Part shown: positions 51,387 to 62,443 of the stretch, piece after piece
How positions within the stretch are numbered: position 1 is the stretch's first letter
Layout of the letters: each line of letters begins with the position of its first letter
Assembly: GCA_963851105.1 (NCBI GenBank)
Contig: CAWKNP010000011.1
Coordinates: 51,300 to 115,299, forward strand
DNA: 64,000 bases
Source: DATARN01 sp963851105
Lineage (GTDB): Bacteria; Actinomycetota; Acidimicrobiia; Acidimicrobiales; Palsa-688
Reading direction: 5' to 3'
Program-made: the position numbers and the translations under genes
Notes under the pieces: model-generated
What the model was told of the DNA's origin: nothing
Databases searched by the model: none
What the model saw: the letters and a program-made list of their open reading frames with translations, nothing else

Positions 51387-53174
51387 CTACTCCTCCAGCC
51401 GAAGCGCCTGGATGAACGCCTCTTGGGGGACCTCGACGCGCCCGATGTTCTTCATGCGCTTCTTGCCCTCCTTCTGCTTCTCCAGCAGTTTGCGCTTGCG
51501 GGTGATGTCGCCGCCGTAGCACTTGGCCAGCACGTCCTTGCGCTTGGCCTTGACCGTTTCCCGGGCGACGACCTTGCCGCCGATGGCCGCCTGGATGGGC
51601 ACGTCGAACATCTGCCGGGGAATGAGCTGGCGCAGCTTCTCGGTCATCCGCCGGCCGTACTCGGCCGCCTCCCCCCGATGCACGATCGCCGAGAAGGCGT
51701 CGACGGGCACCCCGTTGAGCAGGATGTCGATCTTGGTGAGGTCGGAACGCTCGTAGCCCGCCGGCTCGTAGTCGAGGCTGGCGTAGCCCTTGGTGCGGCT
51801 CTTCAGGGCGTCGAAGAAGTCGACGACCACCTCGGCCAGCGGGATGCGATAGACCAGTTCCAGCCGTTCGGGCGACAGATACTCCATGCGGCTCTGCTCG
51901 CCCCGCCGGGTCTGGCATAGCTCCATGATCGTGCCCGTGTACTCGGCGGGCAGGATAATGGTCACGTTGAGGAACGGCTCCTCGATGTACTCGATGTGGT
52001 TCGACGTCGGCATGGCGCTCGGATTGTCGACCTCCATGACCGTGCCGTCGGTGAGGTGGGCGATGTACTCGACGCTCGGCGCGGTGGCGATCAGCGAGAG
52101 GTCGAATTCCCGCTCCAGCCGCTCCCGCACGATCTCCATGTGCAGGAGGCCGAGGAACCCGCACCGGAACCCGAATCCGAGCGCACCCGACGTCTCGGGC
52201 GCGTAGGTCACGCTGGCGTCGTTGAGCTTCAGCTTCTCGAGCGCCTCTCGCAGGTTGGAGAAGTCATCGCCCTCCACCGGGAACAGCCCGCAGAACACCA
52301 TGGGCTTGGGGTCCCGGTAGCCCCGGACGGCCTCGGCCGCGGGCCGCGCCGCCTCGGTCACCGTCTCGCCGCTGCGGGCCTCGCCGACGTCCTTGATCCC
52401 CGCGATGAGGTAGCCGACCTCGCCGGCGGCGAGCGTCGCCACCGGGGTCGGTACCGGCATCCGGGCGCCGATCTCCTCGACGTCATGGGTCGCCTTGGCC
52501 TGGAGGAAGCGCAGCCGGGCGCCGGCGGTCAGCGTGCCGTTGACCACCCGTACCGCGCTCACCACGCCCCGGTACTGGTCGTAGTACGAGTCGAAGATGA
52601 GCCCCTGGAGGGGGGCGCTGGCGTCGCCCTTCGGCGGCGGGATCCGCGCGCATATCGCGTCCAGCAGCTCCGCCACCCCGTTGCCTGTCTTGGCCGACAG
52701 CCGCAGGATCTGGTCAGCGGGGATGCCAAGGACGTTCTCGATCTCGGCCGCGTAGCGGTCGGGGTCGGCCGCCGGCAGGTCGATCTTGTTGAGGGCGGCG
52801 ACGATCTCGAGATCGTTGTCCAGGGCGAGGTAGCAGTTCGCCAGCGTCTGGGCCTCGATGCCCTGGGCGGCGTCGACCAGCAGCACTACGCCTTCGCACG
52901 CCGCCAGGCTGCGGCTCACCTCGTAGCCGAAGTCGACGTGGCCGGGTGTGTCGATGAGGTGGATCGTGTAGCCCTTCCAGTTGACCCGGACGTTCTGGGC
53001 CTTGATCGTGATGCCCCGCTCCCGCTCGATGTCCATCGAGTCGAGGTACTGCTCGCGCATGTCGCGGGGGTCGACCGCGCCCGTGAGCTCGAGGATCCGG
53101 TCGGAAAGGGTGGACTTCCCATGGTCGACGTGGGCCACGATGGCTATGTTGCGGATGCGAGATTGGTCGATCAT
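51387..53174 (-). CDS. lepA: Elongation factor 4 (LepA)
   Basis: A 595-residue translational GTPase linked to ribosome biogenesis and back-translocation. The G domain has AHVDHGKSTLSDRIL (about 14), DTPGHVDFGYEVSRSL and NKIDLPAADP. Domain II and the EF-G-like domains follow, and the LepA-specific C-terminal domain ends KCYGGDITRKRKLLEKQKEG with KKRMKNIGRVEVPQEAF. Length is normal. It is divergent from rpsT, a common bacterial pairing. Confidence 0.97.
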   Translation of the reverse strand: MIDQSRIRNIAIVAHVDHGKSTLSDRILELTGAVDPRDMREQYLDSMDIERERGITIKAQNVRVNWKGYTIHLIDTPGHVDFGYEVSRSLAACEGVVLLVDAAQGIEAQTLANCYLALDNDLEIVAALNKIDLPAADPDRYAAEIENVLGIPADQILRLSAKTGNGVAELLDAICARIPPPKGDASAPLQGLIFDSYYDQYRGVVSAVRVVNGTLTAGARLRFLQAKATHDVEEIGARMPVPTPVATLAAGEVGYLIAGIKDVGEARSGETVTEAARPAAEAVRGYRDPKPMVFCGLFPVEGDDFSNLREALEKLKLNDASVTYAPETSGALGFGFRCGFLGLLHMEIVRERLEREFDLSLIATAPSVEYIAHLTDGTVMEVDNPSAMPTSNHIEYIEEPFLNVTIILPAEYTGTIMELCQTRRGEQSRMEYLSPERLELVYRIPLAEVVVDFFDALKSRTKGYASLDYEPAGYERSDLTKIDILLNGVPVDAFSAIVHRGEAAEYGRRMTEKLRQLIPRQMFDVPIQAAIGGKVVARETVKAKRKDVLAKCYGGDITRKRKLLEKQKEGKKRMKNIGRVEVPQEAFIQALRLEE

Positions 53175-53233
53175 GGTTTTTGGGGGACCGCCGGCGCGGG
53201 CCGGCGCGGGTGAGAGTACCGGGTCCCTCCTGC

Positions 53234-53239
53234 TACCCT
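53234..53239 (+). promoter_or_regulatory. -10-like hexamer upstream of rpsT
   Basis: TACCCT, 37 bases before GTG 53277, leaving a short leader that contains GGAG about 15 bases before the start. A likely promoter; no clear -35 is seen. Confidence 0.35.
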
Positions 53240-53276
53240 GACCAGGTTCCCCTGCACGTGGAGTTGTGACAACGCC

Positions 53277-53564
53277 GTGGCCAATATCAAGAGTCAGATC
53301 AAGCGCAACCGGACAAATGAGAAGGCCCGCCTGCGTAACAAGTCCGCCAAGTCGGAGATGAAGACCCGCATCAAGCGCGTCATCCGCTCAGCCGACGCCG
53401 ACCCTACGGCGCCCGAGACCGTCGAGAGCCTGCGCCTGGCGGTAAAGCGGCTCGACAAGGCGGCGGCTCAGGGCATCATCCACAAGAACCAGGCTTCCAA
53501 CCGCAAATCGGCGCTCATGCACCGGGTCGCGGTCCTGCAGTCATCCGCCTCCGACCAGGCTTAG
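53277..53564 (+). CDS. rpsT: 30S ribosomal protein S20
   Basis: A 95-residue basic helical protein that binds 16S rRNA early in 30S assembly. The start MANIKSQIKRNRTNEKARLR with NKSAKSEMKTRIKRVIR and the closing IHKNQASNRKSALMHRV are diagnostic. GTG 53277 encodes the family's MANIKS start. A strong GC-rich hairpin follows at 53579 and repeat array B after that. The gene lies beside lepA and opposite holA, as in many bacteria. Confidence 0.97.
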   Translation: MANIKSQIKRNRTNEKARLRNKSAKSEMKTRIKRVIRSADADPTAPETVESLRLAVKRLDKAAAQGIIHKNQASNRKSALMHRVAVLQSSASDQA

Positions 53565-53578
53565 CGGGGGAAAAGGGG

Positions 53579-53600
53579 GCCGGCGTTCCTACGCGCCGGC
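53579..53600 (+). terminator. Hairpin after rpsT
   Basis: A perfect seven-base stem GCCGGCG/CGCCGGC with an eight-base loop, 14 bases after the rpsT stop. No U tract follows, so termination is probable but not certain. Confidence 0.5.
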
Positions 53601-53634
53601 GTGACCGTTCGATCGCCTGTCCGCCCGGGCGGGG

Positions 53635-53672
53635 TGGGCTGGGCTGGGCTGGGCTGGGCTGGGCTGGGCTGG
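53635..53672. repeat. Pentanucleotide microsatellite (GGGCT)7
   Basis: Seven copies of GGGCT in tandem from 53636 to 53670 with partial flanks. It lies between the rpsT hairpin and array B. Such a tract is prone to slippage. Confidence 0.85.
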
Positions 53673-53676
53673 CGGA

Positions 53677-53888
53677 CCTTGAACACAACAGGCCGCCCCG
53701 CAAGCCACAAGTGTTCACGGTTCCCCCGACACCAGAAGGCGCCAGGGACAGCCACGCCATCCGTGAACACAACAGGCCGCCCCGCAAGCCACAAGTGTTC
53801 ACGGTTCCCCGGACACCAGAAGACCGCAGGGACAGCCACGCCATCCGTGAACACAACAGGCCGCCCCGCAAGCCTCAAGTGTTCACGG
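53677..53888. repeat. Palindromic tandem repeat array B (3 units, 84-bp period)
   Basis: Three 44-bp elements at 53677-53720, 53761-53804 and 53845-53888, separated by two 40-bp linkers. The elements have ten-base arms CCGTGAACAC/GTGTTCACGG (first copy with one change, CCTTGAAC) around a 24-base non-palindromic core that begins AACAGGCCGC. Linkers share GACACCAGAAG and GGGACAGCCACGCCAT. The 44/40 geometry and outer arms equal those of array A although inner and linker sequences differ. It too lies between convergent genes (rpsT and holA). Confidence 0.9.
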
Positions 53889-53970
53889 TTCCCCGGACAC
53901 CAGGCACTCGCCGGCGATCCCCAAGGACGATCGGCCTCGTTGGGGTACCTCTAGGCCACCAACCGACCTG

Positions 53971-54975
53971 TTAGCGCCGGCTGCCGCCTGTCGCCGGGCG
54001 GGCTGTGGCGCGGGGTCCGATCCGGCACAAGCGCCCTACCAGGACCTCGAGGACCGCACCAGCCGGCCAGGTTGACTCGCCCCGCAGGTCGAGGTCGGCG
54101 TCGGCCACCAGCTCGATTGCCCGGGCGGCGCCGTCAGAACCCCAGCGCCGGAGCGTGGCCAGCGCCTTCTTGGCCGGAAAGGTGCTGCGCCCCGCCTCGA
54201 TACCGAGGACCGCGGCCGCTTCTTTCTCCGTTGTCACCGCCGCCCCGTCGAGTGTCAACGCCTGCAGCACGTAGCGGTGCAGGATCGGAAGGACCACCAT
54301 CGGGTGGCGCTCGCCCCCGACCAACAAACGGTGCAGGGCATTGAGGGCCGTCTCGGTATCACCGCGATCGATGGCGTCGGTCATGTCCCACGGGGCCACC
54401 GCGCCCGCCTCGCCCAGGTAGGGCATGAGGTCGTCGATGCCGATGGCCGCGCCCTCACCATGGGCCGCCACCAGTGTGTCGACCAAAGTACCGAGCCGCC
54501 CAAGGTCCTGGCCCAGGTGCTCAGCCACCGCGGCTCTCGCCGGGCCGTCGAGCCGCAGGGGAGCTTGTCGCAGCTGCTGTTCGACCCAGCCGCGCGAGTC
54601 GCGCCCGGCGCCGGTGGAGATCACGTGGCCGATCTTCTTGACCGCCGCCACCAACTTCGGCGCCACCCGCCCCGACCCCGCCGCCACCACGAGGGCGGTC
54701 GTCTCCATCGGAGCCTCGAGGTAGGCCAGGAGAGGCGCCAGGTCCTCGGTCGAGAAACGGCCCGCTTCGCGCAGCACCACCACCCGCCGCGAGACGAGGA
54801 ATGGGGGCGTCACGCAGGCATTGGTCACCGCGTCGATGTCGACCTCGTCGCCCCAGAAATCCTCGACGGACAACTCGGCATGGTCGCCCGCCAGCGAGCC
54901 CACCAGGCGGCGCACTTCGTTGGCGATCAGGATCGGGTCGTCGCCGTCGACCAACCACGCCACCGGCTCGGTCAT
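53971..54975 (-). CDS. holA: DNA polymerase III subunit delta
   Basis: A 334-residue clamp-loader delta subunit that opens the sliding clamp. The start MTEPVAWLVDGDDPILIANE, the N-terminal RecA-like fold with VSRRVVVLREAGRFSTEDL, and the C-terminal LLVGGERHPMVVLPILHRYV region match the family. Length is normal. Its ATG overlaps the folP stop by four bases. The end faces repeat array B. The classical neighbour rpsT is retained on the other side. Confidence 0.92.
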   Translation of the reverse strand: MTEPVAWLVDGDDPILIANEVRRLVGSLAGDHAELSVEDFWGDEVDIDAVTNACVTPPFLVSRRVVVLREAGRFSTEDLAPLLAYLEAPMETTALVVAAGSGRVAPKLVAAVKKIGHVISTGAGRDSRGWVEQQLRQAPLRLDGPARAAVAEHLGQDLGRLGTLVDTLVAAHGEGAAIGIDDLMPYLGEAGAVAPWDMTDAIDRGDTETALNALHRLLVGGERHPMVVLPILHRYVLQALTLDGAAVTTEKEAAAVLGIEAGRSTFPAKKALATLRRWGSDGAARAIELVADADLDLRGESTWPAGAVLEVLVGRLCRIGPRATARPATGGSRR

Positions 54976-55832
54976 GGCACCGCCCCTTCGCTCGAGACAG
55001 GAGTTGGCGCGCGGGCTTCAGATATGGCCGCCAGGACGTCGCAGACCTGCCGGGTGCGCTTCACGTCGTGGGCCCGGATGATCCGGCAGCCCAGGGTCAC
55101 GCCGATGGCGGCAGCGGCCAACGACGCCGCACCCCGCTCGTCGATTTCCAGGTCAAGAACCTTGCCGAGGAAGGTCTTGTTGGACGCGGAGAGCAGCACC
55201 GGGAAACCCAGCGCCACCAACCGATCCGATGCCTGCAGCAGCAAAAGCGATTGCGAAGCCGTCTTCCCGAGATCGAGGCCGGCGTCGAGCACGATGCGAT
55301 CGGCCGCGATCCCCGCCGCCAAGGCGCAACGTGCCCGCTCGGCCAAGAACGCCCCGACCGACGCCACGACATCGTCGTAGTGCGGCTCGGGATCGGCTAC
55401 CCGGGGCGCAAGGCGGATGTGGGTCGCCACCACCGTGGCACCGGCCGAGGCGGCCGCCGGAAGGAAGTCGGGGTCGGCGAAGCCGCTGATGTCGTTGCCG
55501 ACCACTGCCCCTACCCGGTACGCCTCCCGGGCCACCGACGCCCGCCAGGTGTCCACCGAAAGCGGCGTGTCGAAGCGCCGGTGGAGGGCATCGATCGCGC
55601 CGACGACGCGGTCGAGCTCTTCCTCCTCGCTGACCGAAGGCCCGGGGCCCGCCTTGACCCCACCGATGTCAAGCAGGTCGGCGCCGTCGGCCACCAACTG
55701 ATCGGCGCGCCGGAAAAAAGCATCAAGGTCCCAATACGACCCGTGGTCGTAAAACGAGTCCGGCGTCCGGTTCAAGATGCCCATCACCAGGGCCCGGCTG
55801 CTCAGGTCGTACAGCCGGTCGCCGAGGCGCAC
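54972..55832 (-). CDS. folP: Dihydropteroate synthase
   Basis: A 286-residue TIM-barrel enzyme that joins para-aminobenzoate to the pterin diphosphate in folate synthesis. Motifs include VMGILNRTPDSFYDHGSY, DIGGVKAGPGPSVSEEEE, PLSVDTWRASVA, the GNDISGF loop, LDAGLDLGKT and IIRAHDVKRTRQV. The DIGGVKAGPG segment deviates from the common DIGGESTRPG, as in actinobacterial FolP2-like proteins, so it may act on another substrate. GTG 55832 lies five bases after the thioredoxin gene stop, and holA follows by overlap. Confidence 0.9.
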   Translation of the reverse strand: MRLGDRLYDLSSRALVMGILNRTPDSFYDHGSYWDLDAFFRRADQLVADGADLLDIGGVKAGPGPSVSEEEELDRVVGAIDALHRRFDTPLSVDTWRASVAREAYRVGAVVGNDISGFADPDFLPAAASAGATVVATHIRLAPRVADPEPHYDDVVASVGAFLAERARCALAAGIAADRIVLDAGLDLGKTASQSLLLLQASDRLVALGFPVLLSASNKTFLGKVLDLEIDERGAASLAAAAIGVTLGCRIIRAHDVKRTRQVCDVLAAISEARAPTPVSSEGAVP

Positions 55833-55837
55833 CTGGC

Positions 55838-56548
55838 TCAGAAAAGCCGGGTGGACAGCGCCTTGCGATACTGCACGGTGCGGGGATCCTCGGGTCCGAG
55901 AACCTCCAGCAGGTCGAGGAACTCCTGCCGAGCCACCTCGTCGGCTTTCACCAGGTCGAGCAGCGAATCCAAGCGGTTGGCGATCTCCTCGACCGCTTCG
56001 CCGGCCTCGTCGCCGACCCGAGCCAGGGCCGCGATCCGCCGGACCTCGGCGGTTTCGGGGATCTTGGCCAGCAAAGCGAGCGCTTCGGCGCGGTCGGCCT
56101 CGCTACCGCGCTCCACCAGGAACGTCGCCAAGGCGGTCACGGTCTGATCGCTGGCCGGCTCCAGGGCGAGCGCAGCCCGCAACGACTCCTCGTCGCCCGC
56201 CGCGAGCAGTTCGTCGGTCTCGCTCGTCGCCACGATCAGCGACGAGACGAAGTCCCGGATAGCGGGCTCGGGCAGTGCCCCCACGAAACGGTCGACCACC
56301 TTGCGATCCTTCAGCGCGAAGACCGCGGGGATCGACGAGACCTGGAACGTCGCGGCCACTCTCGGGTTCGCGTCGACGTCGACCTTGGCCAGCACGACCT
56401 GGCCGCCCGTCTCGTCGATCACCTTTTCCAGGATGGGTCCCAACGTCCGGCAGGGTCCGCACCACGATGCCCACAGATCGATGACAACAGGCACTTTGTC
56501 CGAGCGATCCAATACATCGGCCTCGAAAGTGGCATCGGTGACGTCCAT
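55838..56548 (-). CDS. Thioredoxin with C-terminal helical repeats (CnoX/YbbN-like)
   Basis: A 236-residue protein. The thioredoxin domain (1-108) has the active WCGPC motif at about 29-33 and the SSIPAVFALKD segment with cis-Pro. The C-terminal half is a helical TPR-like region (ALEPASDQTVTALATFLVER and later), the layout of CnoX co-chaperones that protect proteins from overoxidation. AAAGGA lies just upstream of ATG 56548. It is the first gene of a trx-folP-holA unit. Confidence 0.9.
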   Translation of the reverse strand: MDVTDATFEADVLDRSDKVPVVIDLWASWCGPCRTLGPILEKVIDETGGQVVLAKVDVDANPRVAATFQVSSIPAVFALKDRKVVDRFVGALPEPAIRDFVSSLIVATSETDELLAAGDEESLRAALALEPASDQTVTALATFLVERGSEADRAEALALLAKIPETAEVRRIAALARVGDEAGEAVEEIANRLDSLLDLVKADEVARQEFLDLLEVLGPEDPRTVQYRKALSTRLF

Positions 56549-56643
56549 CAGCTTTGTTCCTTTTCTCTCGATCTCATCCGCCCCCGAGTGTGTAACACAG
56601 GGACAGCCCCGGTTCTTCCGTTGGCCTTCTGTTCGGGGGGCGC

Positions 56644-56649
56644 TACCGT
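56644..56649 (+). promoter_or_regulatory. -10 hexamer, leaderless PAC2 gene
   Basis: TACCGT six bases before ATG 56656. Confidence 0.5.
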
Positions 56650-56655
56650 GACCGT

Positions 56656-57549
56656 ATGGCCGATGGCAGCGACGGGCTCTTGCAGGTCGAGCGATGGCCG
56701 GATCTCCGCCGCCCCGTCCTGATCCTGGGCATGGAAGGTTGGATCGACGCCGGCCTCGGCGCCGGCGGCGCCTTGGCGGCCCTCCTCGAGGGACTGAAAA
56801 CCGAGATCTTCGCCACCTTCGACAGTGACGAGCTGATCGACCAGCGAGCCCGACGTCCCGTCCTGCGGGTCGTCAACGGGGTCAATACCAGCGTGACGTG
56901 GCCCGAGATCACGCTGCGCAACGGCGAATGCGGTGACCGCAGCGTCGTCATTCTGAGCGGCCCGGAACCCGACATGCGCTGGAAGCAGTTCACCCGGGAG
57001 GTCGTGGCCCTGGCCCAGCGCCTCGGTATCGAGCTGGTGGTGGGCCTGGGCGCCTTCCCCGCCCCCGTGCCCCACACCCGCCCCGTGCGACTGGTGGCGA
57101 CGGCCACCACCCAGGAGCTGGCCGACACCGTCGGCTACCTGCCCTCCAGCATCGACGTGCCCGCCGGCGTGAGCGCCAGCCTGGAGCGGGCGTTCGCCGA
57201 GGCCGGGATGGCGGCGGTGGGAATCTGGGCCCGGGTCCCCCACTACGCCGCCGGGATGCCGTACCCCGCCGCCAGCGAAGCCCTGCTCGACAAGCTGAAC
57301 GAGCTGACCGGTATCGCGGTCGATACCAGCGAGCTGCACGCCGCCGCGGTCGCCACCTTGGCCCAGCTCGACCAGCTGATTTCCGGTAGCGCCGAGCACA
57401 GCTCCATGGTGCGCCAGCTGGAGCTGCAGGACGATGACGAGACCAATACCCAGTCCGCCTTCAACCTGAGCGACATGACCGACCTCCCCTCGGGCGAGGA
57501 GATCGCGGCCGAGTTGGAACGCTACCTGCGAGGCGACGAGCAGGTCTGA
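56656..57549 (+). CDS. PAC2 family protein (proteasome assembly chaperone-like)
   Basis: A 297-residue protein of the PAC2 family, which is common in actinobacteria. The motif LILGMEGWIDAGLGAGGALA (about 23-42), the ILSGPEPDMRWKQFTREVVA segment and GLGAFPAPVPHTRPV are typical. PAC2 proteins help assemble archaeal and eukaryotic proteasomes; in actinobacteria the role is unclear. ATG 56656 has a -10 hexamer six bases upstream. It is divergent from the thioredoxin gene. Confidence 0.92.
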   Translation: MADGSDGLLQVERWPDLRRPVLILGMEGWIDAGLGAGGALAALLEGLKTEIFATFDSDELIDQRARRPVLRVVNGVNTSVTWPEITLRNGECGDRSVVILSGPEPDMRWKQFTREVVALAQRLGIELVVGLGAFPAPVPHTRPVRLVATATTQELADTVGYLPSSIDVPAGVSASLERAFAEAGMAAVGIWARVPHYAAGMPYPAASEALLDKLNELTGIAVDTSELHAAAVATLAQLDQLISGSAEHSSMVRQLELQDDDETNTQSAFNLSDMTDLPSGEEIAAELERYLRGDEQV

Positions 57550-57565
57550 CCCCGCCGGCCGGCGG

Positions 57566-58081
57566 CTACCACTTCTCTCTGTGAACCACGTCGTCGAAGG
57601 GGCGCCGGGTGGGCCGCGCGATCGGCTTCAAGGGCCGATCGGCGGGATACCCAAGGCCGATGAGGTACGCCAGGAAGTGGTCCTCGGGGAAGCCGAGGAC
57701 GCTGCGGGCCAGCGCCTGGTCCGTGACCGCGGCATGGCCCGACCCGATCCCTCTGTCGGCCGCCGCCAGCATCATGTTCATCGTGGCCTGGCCCAGGTCG
57801 TACGGGATCCAGTCCCGCTCGAAGTCCCGCTTTGGGATGGGCGCCACCAGGGCGATGGTGGCCGCCGAGTAGGCGACGTGGCTGGCGCCCATGAAGACCT
57901 TGGAGAGTCGCTGGAGCCGGTCCCGTTCGGTGACCACCACGAAGTCCCACGGCTGCCAGTTGGTCGACGACGGTGATCGGCGTCCCGCTTCCAGGATCCG
58001 GTCCAGATCCTCGGGGGGAATGGGCCGGTCCTGGTACTGGCGGACGTTGCGGCGCGCCCTAATGGCGTCCCAGGTTTCCAT
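57566..58081 (-). CDS. Nitroreductase family protein
   Basis: A 171-residue FMN-dependent oxidoreductase. The opening AIRARRNVRQYQDRPIPPED, the FMN-binding SPSSTNWQPWDFVVV stretch, and the C-terminal YLIGLGYPADRPLKPIARPT are diagnostic. It is shorter than many family members but complete. It probably acts as a dimer on nitro- or quinone-like compounds with NAD(P)H. ATG 58081 lies ten bases downstream of the acyl-AMP ligase gene on the same strand, suggesting co-transcription. Confidence 0.9.
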   Translation of the reverse strand: METWDAIRARRNVRQYQDRPIPPEDLDRILEAGRRSPSSTNWQPWDFVVVTERDRLQRLSKVFMGASHVAYSAATIALVAPIPKRDFERDWIPYDLGQATMNMMLAAADRGIGSGHAAVTDQALARSVLGFPEDHFLAYLIGLGYPADRPLKPIARPTRRPFDDVVHREKW

Positions 58082-58091
58082 GGGCTCTGTT

Positions 58092-59747
58092 TTACACCGG
58101 GGTGAGCGTGGCCTCCAGGTACCGGTCCCGGCACAGCGACCGCTGCAACTTGCCCGACGAGGTCTTGGGCAGGCTCCCCGGCGGGACGAGCACCACCTCC
58201 TCCGGCGGCAGGCCGACGGCGTCGAGGACCCGGGCAACCACCGCCTTGCGGATGGGCTGGGGATCGAGAGACCGGGTTTCGGCGACCACCACCACGGCCT
58301 CGCGGCCGCGCCGGCCGGACACGCCAAAGGCGATGACGTTGCCGGCTCGGACCCCTTCCACTGAGGCAACAGCACGCTCGACGTCCTCAGGGAAGACATT
58401 GCGGCCGCCGACGATGATCACATCCTTGATCCGCCCGCACACCACCAGCTCGCCGTCGACGGTATAGCCCAAGTCGCCGGTCTTGAGCCACTCTCCCGAG
58501 AAGGCGGCGGCGGTGGCCTCGGGATGCTTGTAGTAGCCGGAGGTGACCGACGTCCCCCGGATCTGCAGCTCGCCGACCTCGCGCTCGGTCTTGAGGCTCC
58601 CGTTCTGAGGATCGCAGATCCGGATCTCGAGGTCGCCGACGGGCCGGCCGAGCAATGCCAGCGCCCGGGTGCCCGCGCCCGCGATAGTCGGCGCCGCGTA
58701 CCGGTCGGTTTCGAGGACCCGGCGGTCGACGATGTCGGTACGCAGGCCGCTACCCACTTCGGGGAACGTCCCCCCGATCGTGACCTCGGCCATCCCGAAC
58801 GCCGGGAACGCCGCCCCGCGGTGCAGGCCATGGGCCGCGCCTGCCTCACAGAAGGCATCGACCGTCGTCGGATCGACCGGCTCGGCGCCGTTCAGCGCGA
58901 TGCGCCACTTGGACAAATCGAGCCCGTTCAGGCGCCGCAGCGCCCGGGCCGACAGGGCGTAGGAGAAGTTGGGACCGGCCGTCGCGGTGCCCCCGTAGTG
59001 GCTCATCCACTCGACCCAGCGGGCCGGGGCCGACATGAAGTCCTGGGGTCCCGCGAGTGCCATCGAGATGCCGGTGATCATGGGAATGGTGAGCAGCCCG
59101 AGCAGGCCCATGTCGTGGTACAGCGGCAGCCAGGACACGATCACATCGGAGTCGCGGTCGAAGTCGACCGCTTCCATCACCCCGTCGAGGTTGGACAGGA
59201 TGTTGCGGTCAGTGAGCATGACGCCTTTGGGGTCCGACGTCGATCCGCTGGTGAACTGCACGATCGCCAGGCGAGCCGGGTCCGGCGGCGGCATCACCAG
59301 ATCATCGCCCCGGCCAATCAGCTCGGAAAAAAGGGCGCGGGGAGGATCGCCCGGCGCCGCTTCCAGGAACGCCGCCAGGTCACCATCCATCAACACCAGC
59401 GTGGCGTCGGCGCTGGCCACCCGCGCCCGGGTCTGGGCCACGAACTCCTCGAAGCTGCCGAGGCGCATCGGCAGTGGCAGGACGACGACGGTCGCCCCGG
59501 CCAGCCAGGTGGCCTGGATCGCGGTCACCAATCCCCGTGACGTGGGCCCCAAAAGGGCCACGTGATCGCCCGGTTGCACCCCCCGCGCCTGCAGCGCGGC
59601 AGCCATGGCGCGGGCGTCTTCATGCAGTTGCGACCATGGCACGGCGACCGAGGAGGCGGCGTCAGCACCGAGGAACGTGATGGCACCGGATCGTTGGGCG
59701 GCGTCGGCGATACGCCCAACCAGGTTCGCGGGCGCGGCAGTACTCAT
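58092..59747 (-). CDS. Fatty acyl-AMP ligase / acyl-CoA synthetase
   Basis: A 551-residue AMP-forming ligase. The A3 motif is QFTSGSTSDPKGVMLT (about 175), A5 is AFGMAEVTIGGTFPE, A7 is WLKTGDLGY and A8 is GRIKDVIIVGGRNVFPEDVE, with the catalytic Lys at the end in LPKTSSGKLQRS. The SWLPLYHDMGLLG segment is the FadD32/FAAL-type insertion, so the product may be an acyl-AMP for a polyketide or lipid pathway. It lies upstream of the nitroreductase gene and downstream of leuS. Confidence 0.9.
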   Translation of the reverse strand: MSTAAPANLVGRIADAAQRSGAITFLGADAASSVAVPWSQLHEDARAMAAALQARGVQPGDHVALLGPTSRGLVTAIQATWLAGATVVVLPLPMRLGSFEEFVAQTRARVASADATLVLMDGDLAAFLEAAPGDPPRALFSELIGRGDDLVMPPPDPARLAIVQFTSGSTSDPKGVMLTDRNILSNLDGVMEAVDFDRDSDVIVSWLPLYHDMGLLGLLTIPMITGISMALAGPQDFMSAPARWVEWMSHYGGTATAGPNFSYALSARALRRLNGLDLSKWRIALNGAEPVDPTTVDAFCEAGAAHGLHRGAAFPAFGMAEVTIGGTFPEVGSGLRTDIVDRRVLETDRYAAPTIAGAGTRALALLGRPVGDLEIRICDPQNGSLKTEREVGELQIRGTSVTSGYYKHPEATAAAFSGEWLKTGDLGYTVDGELVVCGRIKDVIIVGGRNVFPEDVERAVASVEGVRAGNVIAFGVSGRRGREAVVVVAETRSLDPQPIRKAVVARVLDAVGLPPEEVVLVPPGSLPKTSSGKLQRSLCRDRYLEATLTPV

Positions 59748-59777
59748 GCCGATCCGACCGGCGAGGTGTGATGTCGG

Positions 59778-62261
<2,484 letters not shown>

Positions 62262-62270
62262 GATTTCCCC

Positions 62271-62276
62271 AGCGTA
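62271..62276 (-). promoter_or_regulatory. -10 hexamer, leuS
   Basis: TACGCT on the minus strand, nine bases before ATG 62261; a near-leaderless start, though a GGGGAAA lies between. Confidence 0.35.
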
Positions 62277-62443
62277 CCGAGGGGGTGAGACGACCTCGAT
62301 AGACTTCCGACGCCGGCGCCGGCGCGCCGCCCGGGGATCGCTCCGGCGCGAACCACCGGCGGCCTAGGTGGCCGGCAAGCGGCGTCGCCTGAGCCGCCCG
62401 CCGAGGCGCGAAGGACCACGCAGCCGGGTTGCGAACCGCGGCG

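Noticed and set aside
53515..53954. Open frames with 28-residue repeats across array B
   Set aside because: They arise from the same periodicity and overlap rpsT; no start signal was seen.
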